Shown: positions 12,350 through 23,938, numbered from the stretch's first letter. The stretch: DNA of 64,000 nt from Asterias rubens (GCF_902459465.1 NC_047068.1:16205195-16269194), one strand, 5' to 3'. Made by a program: numbers and translations. Notes: generated by a model not told the origin, from the sequence alone.

Positions 12350-14475
12350 TGAGGTAAATAGCGAGAAGTCCACTCGATCCACTAAGAGAACCTACTCTGC
12401 GGTAGTAGGTAGACTGGCACTCTACGAAATAAGAACTCACTCTGGTGCAGTGAAGTAAATAGCGAAAAGTCCACTCGATCCACTAAGAGAACCTACTCTG
12501 CGGTAGTAGGTAGACTGGCACTCTACGAAATAAGAACTCACTCTGGTGCAGTGAAGTAAATAGCGAAAAGTCCACTCGATCCACTAAGAGAACCTACTCT
12601 GCGGTAGTAGGTAGACTGGCACTCTACGAAATAAGAACTCACTCCGCGCCAGTGATGTTAATACCAGAAGTCCTATCGATTCACTAAGAGAACCTACTCT
12701 AAGAATTCACTCAGGTGCAGTGAAGTAAATAGCGAGAAGTCCACTCGATCCACTAATAGAACCTACTCTGCGGTAGTAGGTAGACTGGCACTCTACGAAA
12801 TAAGAACTCACTCCGCGGCAGTGATGTTAATACCAGAAGTCCTATCGATCCACTAAGAGAACCTACTCTGCGGTAGTAGGTAGACTGGCACTCTACAAAA
12901 TAAGAACTCACTCTGGGGCAGTCGGGTAAATAGCGAGAAGTCCACTCGATCCAAAAAGAGAACCTACTCTGCGGTAGTAGGTAGACTGGCACTCTACGAA
13001 ATAAGAACTCACTCTGGTGCAGTGAAGTAAATAGCGAGAAGTCCACTCGATCCACTAAGAGAACCTACTCTGCGGTAGTAGGTAGACTGGCACTCTACGA
13101 AATAAGAACTCACTCTGGTGCAGTGAAGTAAATAGCGAAAAGTCCACTCGATCCACTTAGAGAACCTACTCTGTGGTAGTAGGTAGACTGGCACTCTACG
13201 AAATAAGAATTCACTCAGGTGCAGTGAAGTAAATAGCGAGAAGTCCACTTGATCCAATAAGAGAACCTACTCTGCGGTAGTAGGTAGACTGGCACTCTAC
13301 GAAATAAGAACTCACTCCGCGCCAGTGATGTTGATACCAGAAGTCCTATTGATCCACTAAGAGAACCTACTCTGCGGTAGTAGGTAGACTGGCACTCTAC
13401 AAAATAAGAACTCACTCTGGGGCAGTCGGGTAAATAGCGAGAAGTCCACTCGATCCACTAAGAGAACCTACTCTGCGGTAGTAGGTAGACTGGCACTCTA
13501 CGAAATAAGAACTCACTCTGGTGCAGTGAAGTAAATAGCGAAAAGTCCACTCGATCCACTAAGAGAACCTACTCTGCGGTAGTAGGTAGACTGGCACTCT
13601 ACGAAATAAGAACTCACTCTGGTGCAGTGAAGTAAATAGCGAAAAGTCCACTCGATCCACTAAGAGAACCTACTCTGCGGTAGTAGGTAGACTGGCACTC
13701 TACGAAATAAGAACTCACTCCGCGCCAGTGATGTTAATACCAGAAGTCCTATCGATTCACTAAGAGAACCTACTCTAAGAATTCACTCAGGTGCAGTGAA
13801 GTAAATAGCGAGAAGTCCACTCGATCCACTAATAGAACCTACTCTGCGGTAGTAGGTAGACTGGCACTCTACGAAATAAGAACTCACTCCGCGGCAGTGA
13901 TGTTAATACCAGAAGTCCTATCGATCCACTAAGAGAACCTACTCTGCGGTAGTAGGTAGACTGGCACTCTACAAAATAAGAACTCACTCTGGGGCAGTCG
14001 GGTAAATAGCGAGAAGTCCACTCGATCCAAAAAGAGAACCTACTCTGCGGTAGTAGGTAGACTGGCACTCTACGAAATAAGAACTCACTCTGGTGCAGTG
14101 AAGTAAATAGCGAGAAGTCCACTCGATCCACTAAGAGAACCTACTCTGCGGTAGTAGGTAGACTGGCACTCTACGAAATAAGAACTCACTCTGGTGCAGT
14201 GAAGTAAATAGCGAAAAGTCCACTCGATCCACTTAGAGAACCTACTCTGCGGTAGTAGGTAGACTGGCACTCTACGAAATAAGAATTCACTCAGGTGCAG
14301 TGAAGTAAATAGCGAGAAGTCCACTTGATCCAATAAGAGAACCTACTCTGCGGTAGTAGGTAGACTGGCACTCTACGAAATAAGAACTCACTCCGCGCCA
14401 GTGATGTTGATACCAGAAGTCCTATTGATCCACTAAGAGAACCTACTCTGCGGTAGTAGGTAGACTGGCACTCTA
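12350..14475 (+). repeat. Tandem 1076-bp higher-order unit, two near-identical copies
   Basis: Every diagnostic variant in 12350-13400 recurs exactly 1076 bp later, including 'ccaaaaagagaacc', 'gatccactta', the truncated monomer ending 'ctactctaagaattcac', and 'gatgttgatacc'. Few substitutions separate the copies (for example ctgtggtag near 13171 against ctgcggtag in the second copy). This indicates recent block duplication. Confidence 0.9.
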
Positions 14476-14821
14476 CGGAATAAGAACTCACTCTGGTGCA
14501 GTCGGGTAATTAGCGAGAAGTCCACTCGATCCACTTAGAGAACCTACTCTGCGGTAGTAGGTAGACTGGCACTCTACGAAATAAGAATTCACTCAGGTGC
14601 AGTGAAGTAAATAGCGAGAAGTCCACTTGATCCAATAAGAGAACCTACTCTGCGGTAGTAGGTAGACTGGCACTCTTCGGAATAAGAACTCACTCTTGGG
14701 CAGTGAAGTTGATAGCGAGAAGTCCACTCGATCCACTAACAGAACCTACTCTGCGGTAGTAGGTAGACTGGCACTCTACGAAATAAGAACTCACTCTGGT
14801 GCAGTGAAGTAAATAGCGAAA

Positions 14822-16630
14822 AGTCCACTCGATCCACTAAGAGAACCTACTCTGCGGTAGTAGGTAGACTGGCACTCTACGAAATAAGAACTCACTCTGG
14901 TGCAGTGAAATAACGAGAAGTCCCCTCGATCCACTATAAGAGAACCTACTCTGCGGTAGTAGGTAGACTGGCACTCTACAAAATAAGAACTCACTCTGGG
15001 GCAGTCGGGTAAATAGCGAGAAGTCCACTCGATCCAATAAGAGAACCTACTCTGTGGCGGTAGGTAGACTGGCACTCTACGAAATAAGAATTCACTCTGG
15101 GGCAGTGAAGTAATTAGCGAGAAGTCCACTCAAACCACTAAGAGAACCTACTCTGCAGTAGTAGGTAGACTAGCGCTCTACGGAATAAGAACTCACTCTG
15201 GGGCAGTGAAGTAATTAGCGAGAAGTCCACTCGATCCACTAGGAGAACCTACTCTGCGGTAGTAGGTAGACTGGCACTCTACGGAATAAGAACTCACTCT
15301 TGAGCAGATAAGTATATAGCGGCTCACTTGATCCAATAAGAGAACCTTCTCTGCGGTAGTAGGTAGACTGGCACTCTACGAAATAAGAACTCACCCTGGG
15401 GCAGTGAAGTAAATAGCGAGAAGTCCACTCGATCCACTAAGAGAACCTACTCTGCGGTAGTAGGTAGACTGGCACTCTACGGAATAAGAACTCACTCTGG
15501 GGCAGTGAAGTAATTAGCGAGAAGTCCACTCGATCCACTAAGAGAACCTACTCTGCGGTAGTAGGTAGACTAGCGCTCTACGGAATAAGAACTCACTCTG
15601 GGGCAGTGAAGTAATTAGGGAGAAGTCCACTCGATCCACTAGGAGAACCTACTCTGCGGTAGTAGGTAGACTGGCTCTCTACGGAATAAGAACTCACCCT
15701 GGGCCAGTTAAGTAAATAGCGAGAAGTCCACTCGATCCACTAAGAGAACCTACTCTGCGGTAGTAGGTAGACTGGCACTCTACGAAATAAGAACTCACTC
15801 TGGTGCAGTGAAATAACGAGAAGTCCCCTCGATCCACTATAAGAGAACCTACTCTGCGGTAGTAGGTAGACTGGCACTCTACAAAATAAGAACTCACTCT
15901 GGGGCAGTCGGGTAAATAGCGAGAAGTCCACTCGATCCAATAAGAGAACCTACTCTGTGGCGGTAGGTAGACTGGCACTCTACGAAATAAGAATTCACTC
16001 TGGGGCAGTGAAGTAATTAGCGAGAAGTCCACTCAAACCACTAAGAGAACCTACTCTGCAGTAGTAGGTAGACTAGCGCTCTACGGAATAAGAACTCACT
16101 CTGGGGCAGTGAAGTAATTAGCGAGAAGTCCACTCGATCCACTAGGAGAACCTACTCTGCGGTAGTAGGTAGACTGGCACTCTACGGAATAAGAACTCAC
16201 TCTTGAGCAGATAAGTATATAGCGGCTCACTTGATCCAATAAGAGAACCTTCTCTGCGGTAGTAGGTAGACTGGCACTCTACGAAATAAGAACTCACCCT
16301 GGGGCAGTGAAGTAAATAGCGAGAAGTCCACTCGATCCACTAAGAGAACCTACTCTGCGGTAGTAGGTAGACTGGCACTCTACGGAATAAGAACTCACTC
16401 TGGGGCAGTGAAGTAATTAGCGAGAAGTCCACTCGATCCACTAAGAGAACCTACTCTGCGGTAGTAGGTAGACTAGCGCTCTACGGAATAAGAACTCACT
16501 CTGGGGCAGTGAAGTAATTAGGGAGAAGTCCACTCGATCCACTAGGAGAACCTACTCTGCGGTAGTAGGTAGACTGGCTCTCTACGGAATAAGAACTCAC
16601 CCTGGGCCAGTTAAGTAAATAGCGAGAAGT
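14822..16630 (+). repeat. Tandem 903-bp higher-order unit, two near-identical copies
   Basis: 14822-15724 recurs at 15725-16627. Shared private variants include 'gaaataacgagaagtcccctc', 'ctgtggcggtag', 'ctcaaaccacta', 'gactagcgctctacgg' and 'gagcagataagtatatagcgg'. Confidence 0.9.
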
Positions 16631-17493
16631 CCACTCGATCCACTAAGAGAACCTACTCTGCGGTAGTAGGTAGACCGGCACTCTACAGAATATGAACTCA
16701 CTCAGGGGCAGTGAAGTAAATAGCGAGAAGTCCACTCGATTTACTAAGAGAACCTACTCTGCGGTTGTAGGAAGACTGGCACTCTACAGAATAAGAAATC
16801 TCTCTGGGGCAGTGAAGTAAATAGCGAGAAGTCCACTCGATCCACTAAGAGAACCTACTCTGCGGTAGTAGGTAGACTGGCACTCTACGGAATAAGAACT
16901 CACTCTGGGGCAGTCGGGTAAATAGCGAGAAGTCCACTTGATCCAATAAGAGAACATGCTCTGCGGTAGTAGGTAGACTGGCTCTCTACGGAATAAGAAC
17001 TCACCCTGGGCCAGTTAAGTAAATAGCGAGAAGTCCACTCGATCCACTAAGAGAACCTACTCTGCGGTAGTACGTAGACCAGCACTCTACAGAATATGAA
17101 CTCACTCTGGGGCAGTGAAGTAAATAGCGAGAAGTCCACTCGATTCACTAAGAGAACCTACTCTGCGGTTGTAGGAAGACTGGCACTCTACAGAATAAGA
17201 AATCACTCTGGGGCAGTGAAGTAAATAGCGAGAAGTCCACTCGATTCACTAAGAGAACCTACTCTGCGGTTGTAGGAAGACTGGCACTCTACAGAATAAG
17301 AAATCACTCTGGGGCAGTGAAGTAAATAGCGAGAAGTCCACTCGATTCACTAAGAGAACCTACTCTGCGGTAGTAGGTAGACTGGCACTCTACGGAATAA
17401 GAACTCACTCTGGGGCAGTGAAGTAGTAAATATTGAGAAGTCAACTGGACCCACCAAGAGAACATTCAGTTGGTAGTAGGTAGACTGGCACTC

Positions 17494-17788
17494 GTTTCCT
17501 TATTTTTTGTTTAATAATCTTTGTTTGATTTTTCGATGACATGTTTTTACCAATTTTTGCCTATGTTTTATTTCCTTTAATAACGGTCTTGTGTGTTTTT
17601 GTATAGTTTTTACCTGTTAATTGTTCATTCCACTCTTCTTGTTAAACTTAGTTAATTTGATTGTTGTCATAAGTATTTTGATACCACACTTTTTTTCCCT
17701 GAATGAAGCAAAACACGTTTACTTTTAGCGTGGGGATCAAAGGGCTAGGAATGGCCAGGAATGTGTGAAGTATTGAGCCACTTCTCAC
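17494..17788 (+). repeat. First copy of the satellite right flank
   Basis: Non-satellite, T-rich sequence from 'tccttattttttg' to 'gagccacttctcac'. It repeats at 18981-19273 with moderate divergence (shared 'cgacatgtttttacca', 'ttgttcattccactcttctt', 'aaagggctaggaatggcc'). At its right end it joins the second satellite array through the shared word CTCAC. Confidence 0.9.
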
Positions 17789-18980
17789 TCTGGGGCAGTG
17801 AAATAAATAGTGAGAAGTCCACTCGATCCACTAAGAGAACCTACTCTGCAGTAGTAGGTAGACTGGCACTCTACGAAATAAGAACTCACTCTGGGGCAGT
17901 GAAGTAAATAGCGAGAAGTCCACTCGATCCTATAAGAGAACCTACTCTGCGGTAGTAGGTAGACTGGCACTCTACGTAACAAGAACTCACTCTGGGGCAG
18001 TGAAGTTGATAGCGAGAAGTCCACTCGATCCACTAAGAGAACCTACTCTGCAGTAGTAGGTAGACTGGCACTCTACGGAATAAGAACTCACCCTGGGGCA
18101 GTGAAGTAAATAGCGAGCAGTCCACTCGATCCAATAAGAGAATCTACTCTGCGGTAGTAGGTAGACTGGCACTCTACGGAACAAGAACTCACTCTGGGGC
18201 AGTGAAGTAAATAGCTAGAAGTTCACTTGATCCACTAAGAGAACCTACTCTGCGGTTGTAGGAAGACTGGCACTCTACGAAATAAGAACTCACTCTGGGG
18301 CAGTGAAGGTGATAGCGAGAAGTCCACTCGATCCACTAATAGAACCTACTCTGCGGTAGTAGGTAGACTGGCACTCTACGAAATAAGAACTCACGCTGGT
18401 GCAGTGAAGTAAATAGCTAGAAGTCCACTTGATCCAATAAGAGAACCTACTCTGCGGTAGTAGGTAGACTGGCACTCTACGGAATAAGAACTCACCCTGG
18501 GGCAGTGAAGTAAATACCGAGAAGTCCACTCGATCCACTAAGAGAACCTGCTCTGCGGTAGTAGGTAGACTGGCACTCTACAGAATAAGAACTCACTCTG
18601 GGGCAGTGAAGTTGATAGCGAGAAGTCCACTTGATCCACTAAGAGAACCTACTCTGCGGTAGTAGGTAGACTGGCACTCTACAGAATAAGAACTCACTCT
18701 GGGGCAGTGAAGTAAATACCGAGAAGTCCACTCGATCCACTAAGAGAACCTGCTCTGCGGTAGTAGGTAGACTGGCACTCTACAGAATAAGAACTCACTC
18801 TGGGGCAGTGAAGTTGATAGCGAGAAGTCCACTCGATCCAATAAGAGAACCTGCTCTGCAGTAGTAGGTAGACTGGCACTCTACGAAATAAGAACTCACT
18901 CTGGGGCAGTGAAGTAAATACCGAGAAGTCCACTCGATCCACTAAGAGAGCCTACAGTGGGTAGTAGGTAGACTGGCACT
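17784..18980 (+). repeat. ~101-bp satellite array (second block, about 12 monomers)
   Basis: Same monomer as the main array, dominated by the 'ctctggggcagtgaag' subtype. It ends in a degenerate monomer ('gagagcctacagtgggtagtag') much like the last monomer of the first block ('gagaacattcagttggtagtag'), then passes into the same flank sequence. Confidence 0.93.
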
Positions 18981-19273
18981 CTCTTGCCTATTTTTTTTTT
19001 ATAACATTCTTTGTTAGTTTTTTCAACGACATGTTTTTACCAGTTTTTGCCTATATTTTATTTCCATTAAAAACAGTTTTTTGTGTTTGTGTATAGATTT
19101 TGCCTGTTAATTGTTCATTCCACTCTTCTTAACTCTGTAAAACTCTGTAAATTTTGAATTATTTGATACCACATTAATTTTCCCTGAATGAAGCAAAACA
19201 CCTTTACTTTTATCGTGGGGGTCAAAGGGCTAGGAATGGCCAGGAATGTGTGAAGTATTGAGCCACTTCTCAC
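18981..19273 (+). repeat. Second copy of the satellite right flank
   Basis: Partner of 17494-17788. Here the sequence continues past 'cttctcac' into unique DNA (acatgaaatattcc), so this copy shows the original right border of the satellite locus. Confidence 0.9.
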
Positions 19274-19878
19274 ACATGAAATATTCCTTATGGCCAGCGT
19301 CTCAAATAGCCTCTCCTAGTCAAACTCCTACTGCCCGGCTTCCCGTGCCGATCCCTGTTTAGAACAGTGGGCAGAGGTGTGTAGGCGGAATTCTGGCGCC
19401 TTAAAACCAGATTGCTCTATGGGCAGGTGGGCTCATCAGTTATGTGAGGTAGCCCACCTAGAAGAAGTTGAACTCTTTTTTTAAACCAGGGCAGATGGGG
19501 CTCGTAAGCCATGGAAGGAAAAGCACAGGAAAGTATTGCTTAACAGAAATAGGTAACCAGCTTAAATTATCTTAAGTTCACCTTGCTTTGACTGGTGCCG
19601 CACTTCGATGTGTATTTTCTGCTTAACAGCTTTGCCCATGTCCTCATCTGTAAGGCCAACTATATAAATGTGTCCTGGATTCTCGCAGTTTACACTGTGT
19701 GGGCCAAGTTTCGTAAAGCTGCTTAAGCACAAAAACTAGCTCAGCACAACAAAATTATGCTACCAGAAAAAGGGTACCAGCCTAAATACCATGTTAAAAG
19801 TTCAATTTGTACAAAGTACAAAGGCTTCAGAGGCATGAAGCCCTTTTCAGTCATCTGAAAGCACACAATTCTGTGCAA
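19274..19878. other. Intergenic region, no gene seen
   Basis: A more GC-rich patch at 19300-19480 (ctactgcccggcttcccgtg, gtgggctcatcag) may be old retroelement sequence, but I cannot assign it. No supported ORF. Confidence 0.4.
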
Positions 19879-20238
19879 TAATAATAATAATAACTTTCGA
19901 TTTATATAGCGCCTAATAACTAACACTTAATTCTCTAAGCGCTTTACATTAGTGCCCTGGTCATAAGGCCAATGACATCCCTTTTTAATGTTTCTCAGCT
20001 CCCTTGGGAGTATCCAACCTGGGCAACAGTTTATATCGCTCCAAAGGCTTTTTCATTCACAATATCAACCTCTACCCTCGCAGGTACCCATTTATTCCCC
20101 TGGGTGAAGAGAAGCAATTATAGTAAAGTATCTTGCTCAAGGACACAAGTGTCACGACCGTGATTCGAACCCACACTCCGATGAAAACGCACCAGAACTT
20201 GAATTCGATGCTCTTAACCACTCGGCCATGACACTCTA
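19879..20238 (-). mobile_element. tRNA-Leu-like SINE (family 1), minus strand, full length
   Basis: On the minus strand it begins with a head resembling tRNA-Leu(CAA): 'tggccgagtggttaagagc', 'ttcaagttctgg' and 'gggttcgaatc'. A conserved body follows ('gtgtccttgagcaagatac', 'aaatgggtacctgcgagg', 'gggagctgagaaacatt'), then a 3' end 'ggcgctatataaatcgaaag' with an (ATT)n tail. It is nearly identical to the copy at 22533-23083 apart from an insertion there, which points to recent activity. Confidence 0.92.
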
Positions 20239-21333
20239 CAACAAGGGTATTTTTTCTTGAAGTATACTATGACCACAAATATTTTTACAGTAAAAGGCAT
20301 GCTCCAAAACAGCAAATTGAAATTTGAACTTCACACACAATTTATAGAAAACACAGCTTTGGCTATGGTGGATAATACTTTATTTTGTGGCATGAGCGAT
20401 ATGTTTTATGTTTAAAGTTTTAAAGCAAATGACGGTACTTGTAAATCAACAGTTTGTCACTAACGAGAGGGTTCTTAATGAGTAGTATTGTTTTTTTGTT
20501 AATTCAAGGTCACTCTTCAAGGTTCATCATCACCGAGTTACTCTAGGTAGGAAGAACACAACTGGAAAAGGATTCTTTTGTGACTATGTTTTTATATTCC
20601 TGCTGTTTATCTGCTCATAGGGAGAATAGAGGTGAGACAGTATTATAATTTAACTTCAAAATATTACTGATCTTATGAAAAGTGCTTGTAACCGTTTATG
20701 ACAAGCATATGGTTAGAAAGATGTTTGAAAGAAGAATATAACAATGCACATTAATGTGCTCCGCGTTTGCACAGTTTTTCTTATGTCGTCGACTAACACG
20801 ACACGCGAACTTGTGGAGTCAAATTACTCCACAAAATTGTTGAACATGTTAGTTCGCAAAGTAGAGGAAAACCACGCCATTTGGAGGCATATTCGTGTGG
20901 CTCATTATATACTACTTTTAAAACATTTTATAAATTAAAAAAGGAGCTTTTTATACAACAACTTGTCTGTTCCCAGACTACATGTCCCTTTAAAGTAAAC
21001 TTTGAATACTTTATTCTGATGGTAAATTTATAGCAACAGTTTAGTGTGATATTAACCTATATTTGTTTGCCTTGATTAACTGTAATGCCCGGCATCATAA
21101 TTGTAATATAAAACGATGCTACAGGCAAGGATACATGCTTATGTGGCTGTGATTGGTCAACGAAATAATCTTATTAGAAGAATCTTATTAAAATCTTATA
21201 ATAACCTGTATTGAGCAGTCTTATAAGATTCTTAAAAGTATTTTATATGTAAATTAGTAAGATCTTACAGGAATTACACCATCTTATAAGAAACTTTAAA
21301 TAATCTTATAAGAACTTCAGAATGTCTTATAAA
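20239..21333. other. AT-rich intergenic region, no gene seen
   Basis: From about 21160 to 21330 the word 'tcttataaga' and variants recur many times, and again at 21710-21760 beyond the next element. This is a loose decamer-type repeat. No supported ORF. Confidence 0.5.
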
Positions 21334-21716
21334 AAGACACTGGACACTATTGGTAACTGTCAAAGACCAGTCTTCTCTCTTGGTGCATCTCAACATTTTT
21401 TATGCATATAATAAACCTGTGAAAATTTCAATTGGTTGTTGAAATTGCGAGATAATAATGAAAGAAAAAACGCCCTTGCCATACTAAGTTGTGTACTTTC
21501 AGATGGTTGATTTTGAGACATCAAATTCTAAATCTGAGGTCTCAAAATCAAATCGTGGAAAATTACTTCTTGCTCAAAAACTACGTCCATTCAGAGGGAG
21601 CCGTTTCTCACATGTTTTATACTTTAAACTTCCACCCATTACGTGTTACCAAGTGAGGTTTTATGCTAATAAATATTTTGAGTAATTACCAATAGTGTCC
21701 ACTGTCCACTGCCTTA
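21334..21716. mobile_element. Miniature inverted-repeat element (type B)
   Basis: Ends 'gacactggacactattggta' and 'taccaatagtgtccactg' are inverted. The interior contains an inverted pair 'gagacatcaaattct'/'aaatctgaggtctc' and the same core as the TTAA element at 23332-23709, in opposite orientation. Here the TTAA flanks are not clear. Confidence 0.85.
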
Positions 21717-22532
21717 TAAGAATCTTATAAAAATTGTATAAGAATCTTAATTAAGTGTATAGGATATCTTTAAGAAGTATATATTTCATTTGGGGTAATA
21801 CCATGTTACACAATGCTGAACTAGGACTGAAGCATCAATTACATTTTTTCATACATTTAGGTGGTTTGCTTACTGTAACCAACTGACTTGGAATACCCAG
21901 TAAGTTCAACTTATAAAGAATACTTCCAGTTCGCTGAGGCGTTAAAGGTGTGGCGCGGAGCTATACTGCATTGGCAGGGCTGGACTAATCTAACCTGCAC
22001 AAGAAGTGACAGCTGCAAGAGGTGTTTTATATGTCTTCGTTCTTTCCATTATTTTTGGTTCACAACTTTATTAAGTTTTATAAACTCTTCAAGCAATTAA
22101 TGTCATAGCTCCATGCCACATTCCAACGAAACCCGCTAGCACCATTCCACAGAAGTTTCTGACTGGTAGAAATCCCTTTTGATGTCTCTCACTGAGTCTA
22201 ATCCTCTGGCTAGTTAAACCCGTCCTTACAACTTGTTGAGTGCGAATGGAACAACATCATTCCCCATTTATTTTGCGGTAGCCTTTCTTTTATGGCTTAT
22301 AGACTTAATTCTTTTGGCTCTTATGCCCCATAGCCTTCACGATCTAAAACCTTACTAATTTGTTGTATTATAGTTTTGCTTTGTTTCATCTAAAATAAAC
22401 CACCGTTTCAGTTACACCTGGAGTTTTCCTGTTCTTTATTATTGTGTTCCTTGCCTCTTGATTACATTACAACAAATAAAAATAGTTTAGTTTAAATGGA
22501 CCAGCTACAAGACACTCAAATAAATTGAAGAG
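21717..22532. other. Intergenic region, no gene seen
   Basis: Ordinary AT-rich sequence. Short open frames (for example 21888-22100) show no family resemblance. Confidence 0.4.
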
Positions 22533-23083
22533 TGTCATGGCCGAGTGGTTAAGAGCATCGAATTCAAGTTCTGGTGCGAATTCACCAGAGTGTGGGTTCG
22601 AATCCCGGTCGTGACACTTGTGTCCTTGAGCAAGATACTTTACTATAATTGCTTCTCCTCACCCAGGGGAATAAATGGGTACCTGCGAGGGTAGAGGTTG
22701 ATATTGTGACTGAAAAAGCCTTTGAAGCGATATAAACTGTTGCCCAGGTTGTTTACTCCCAAGGGAGCTGAGAAACATTAAAAAGGGATGTTATTGGCCC
22801 TATGACCAGGGCACTAATGTAAAGCGCATTGATACGGTTGTTGTGAAATGCGCTATATAAGAATTCGTTTAAGCGCTTAGAGAATTAAGTGTTGTTTTTT
22901 TTCTTTCGATTGGAGTTATTCTACTCCGTTTATTCTACAAACGACAACATACATCACTTAATCCACATTAATAAAGGAGCATACTAAATACTGCTATTAA
23001 ATAGCAAAAACGAACATTAAATAAATTAAGTGTTAGTTATTAGGCGCTATATAAATCGAAAGTTATTATTATTATTATTATTG
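22533..23083 (+). mobile_element. tRNA-Leu-like SINE (family 1), plus strand, interrupted by a retrocopy
   Basis: The head at 22533-22617 still has a paired acceptor stem (GTGTCAT against GTGACAC), a D-arm 'gccgagtggttaagagc', an anticodon region 'ttcaagttc' (CAA) and a T-arm 'gggttcgaatccc'. The head runs straight into a SINE body, so it is not a free tRNA gene. The 3' part is split by a 141-bp insertion at 22894-23034, after which the SINE resumes and ends in (ATT)n. Confidence 0.92.
22894..23034 (-). pseudogene. Small 5'-truncated retrocopy inserted in the SINE
   Basis: Insertion into the SINE with an 11-bp target duplication, aattaagtgtt, at 22883-22893 and 23024-23034. Read on the minus strand the insert ends in a short poly(A) (plus-strand T run 22895-22902) with AATAAA about 27 bases upstream (complement at 22929-22934). 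That is the signature of a reverse-transcribed polyadenylated RNA, truncated to its last ~130 bases. The parent gene is unknown. Confidence 0.7.
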
Positions 23084-23327
23084 TTAGAGAAAAGAAATTG
23101 TGACCAAAACATGTGTCTTAACCTAAGATAATTGTTTTGATTTTTTTTAATGGATGTTCAGCAATAATTACACTCTGTTAAGGAGTGCTTGTGAACTGTT
23201 GCATACTCGAGGAATCTGGTTCTGTGCTTGTCCATTTAAATTTTTCCTTAAGATGCATTAAACATTGATTATACTCAAACACATTACAGATTAAACATAA
23301 CAAAAGTAGCTTGATTTATGCCACAGC
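23084..23327. other. Short intergenic stretch, nothing seen
   Basis: Unremarkable AT-rich sequence between the SINE and a TTAA element. Confidence 0.4.
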
Positions 23328-23331
23328 TTAA

Positions 23332-23709
23332 AGGCAGTGGACACTATTGGTAATTACTCAAAATAATTATTAGCATAAAACCTTTCTTGGTGATGAGTAA
23401 TGGGGAGAGTTTGATGGTATGAAACATTGTGAGAAACGGCTCCCTCTGAAGTGCCATAGTTTTCGAGAAAGAAGTAATTTTCCACAAATTTGATTTTGAG
23501 ACCTCAGATTTAGAACTTGAGGTCTCGAAATCAACCATCTAAATGCACACAACTTCGTGTGACACAGGTATTTTCTCTTTCATTAATATCTCGCAACTTT
23601 GTCCCCCGATTGAGCTCAAATTTTCACAGGTTTGGTATTGTATGCATATGTTGATATTTACCAATTGTGAAGGCTAGTCTTTGACAATTACCAATAGTGT
23701 CCACTGCTT
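23332..23709. mobile_element. TTAA-flanked miniature inverted-repeat element (type B), full length
   Basis: Flanked by TTAA at 23328-23331 and 23710-23713. Terminal repeats are AGGCAGTGGACACTATTGGT and its inverse. The interior has an inverted pair around 'gagacctcagattt'/'gaacttgaggtctc' and the core 'tctcgcaactttg...ttgagctcaaattttcacagg'. No coding capacity; presumably mobilised by a transposase encoded elsewhere. Confidence 0.9.
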
Positions 23710-23713
23710 TTAA

Positions 23714-23938
23714 AAAATCTAAATAGTTACTTCAAAATTAAGCTGTGACAAAGTGACAATAATTATGCTCCCGCCACAACTTTCAGCCACTTAATTGCAA
23801 GACCAATCCTAATTGGTCATCCGTGTAAACCAAACCAACACAAACTTATGTAAACAACGCTCCCATTGGTTGCTGAATACCCAACACGCATGCGCAAAAC
23901 TATTTGGCACTCCATGTAGAGCTCTGAACAGCGGTTAC
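23714..23938. other. Short unique stretch before the minisatellite
   Basis: Contains 'cccattggttgctg' (a CCAAT-like word in reverse) and 'acgcatgcgcaaaac' (an NRF1-like GCATGCGC core). These are promoter-type words, but no coding exon follows. Confidence 0.35.

Larger units (their letters stand above)
9485..17493 (+). repeat. ~101-bp satellite array (main block), with four longer founder-like monomers at the left end
   Basis: About 77 monomers. The typical monomer is 101 bp: 'agagaacctactctgcggta', then 'gtaggtagactggcactcta', then a 'gaactcact...cagtgaagtaaa' segment, then 'gcgagaagtcc' and 'ctcgatccacta'. Starts at 9489, 9641, 9786, about 9932 and 10076 show that the first four units are 144-152 bp; after that the period is close to 101. 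Each unit has two inverted-repeat segments (ACCTACT/AGTAGGT and TCACT/AGTGA). Open frames on the minus strand are by-products of a repeat poor in stop codons and show no protein family. Confidence 0.95.

Noticed and set aside
10579..18942. Many 60-112-codon minus-strand frames in the satellite (repeats of RVPVYLLPQSRFS)
   Set aside because: They repeat with the 101-bp monomer, shift frame between monomers, lack a family match and are broken by the array's own variants. They are by-products of a stop-poor repeat.
22533..22620. Free-standing tRNA-Leu(CAA) gene
   Set aside because: The cloverleaf-like head is continuous with a SINE body present in several copies and has no terminator after the 3' end of the tRNA part.
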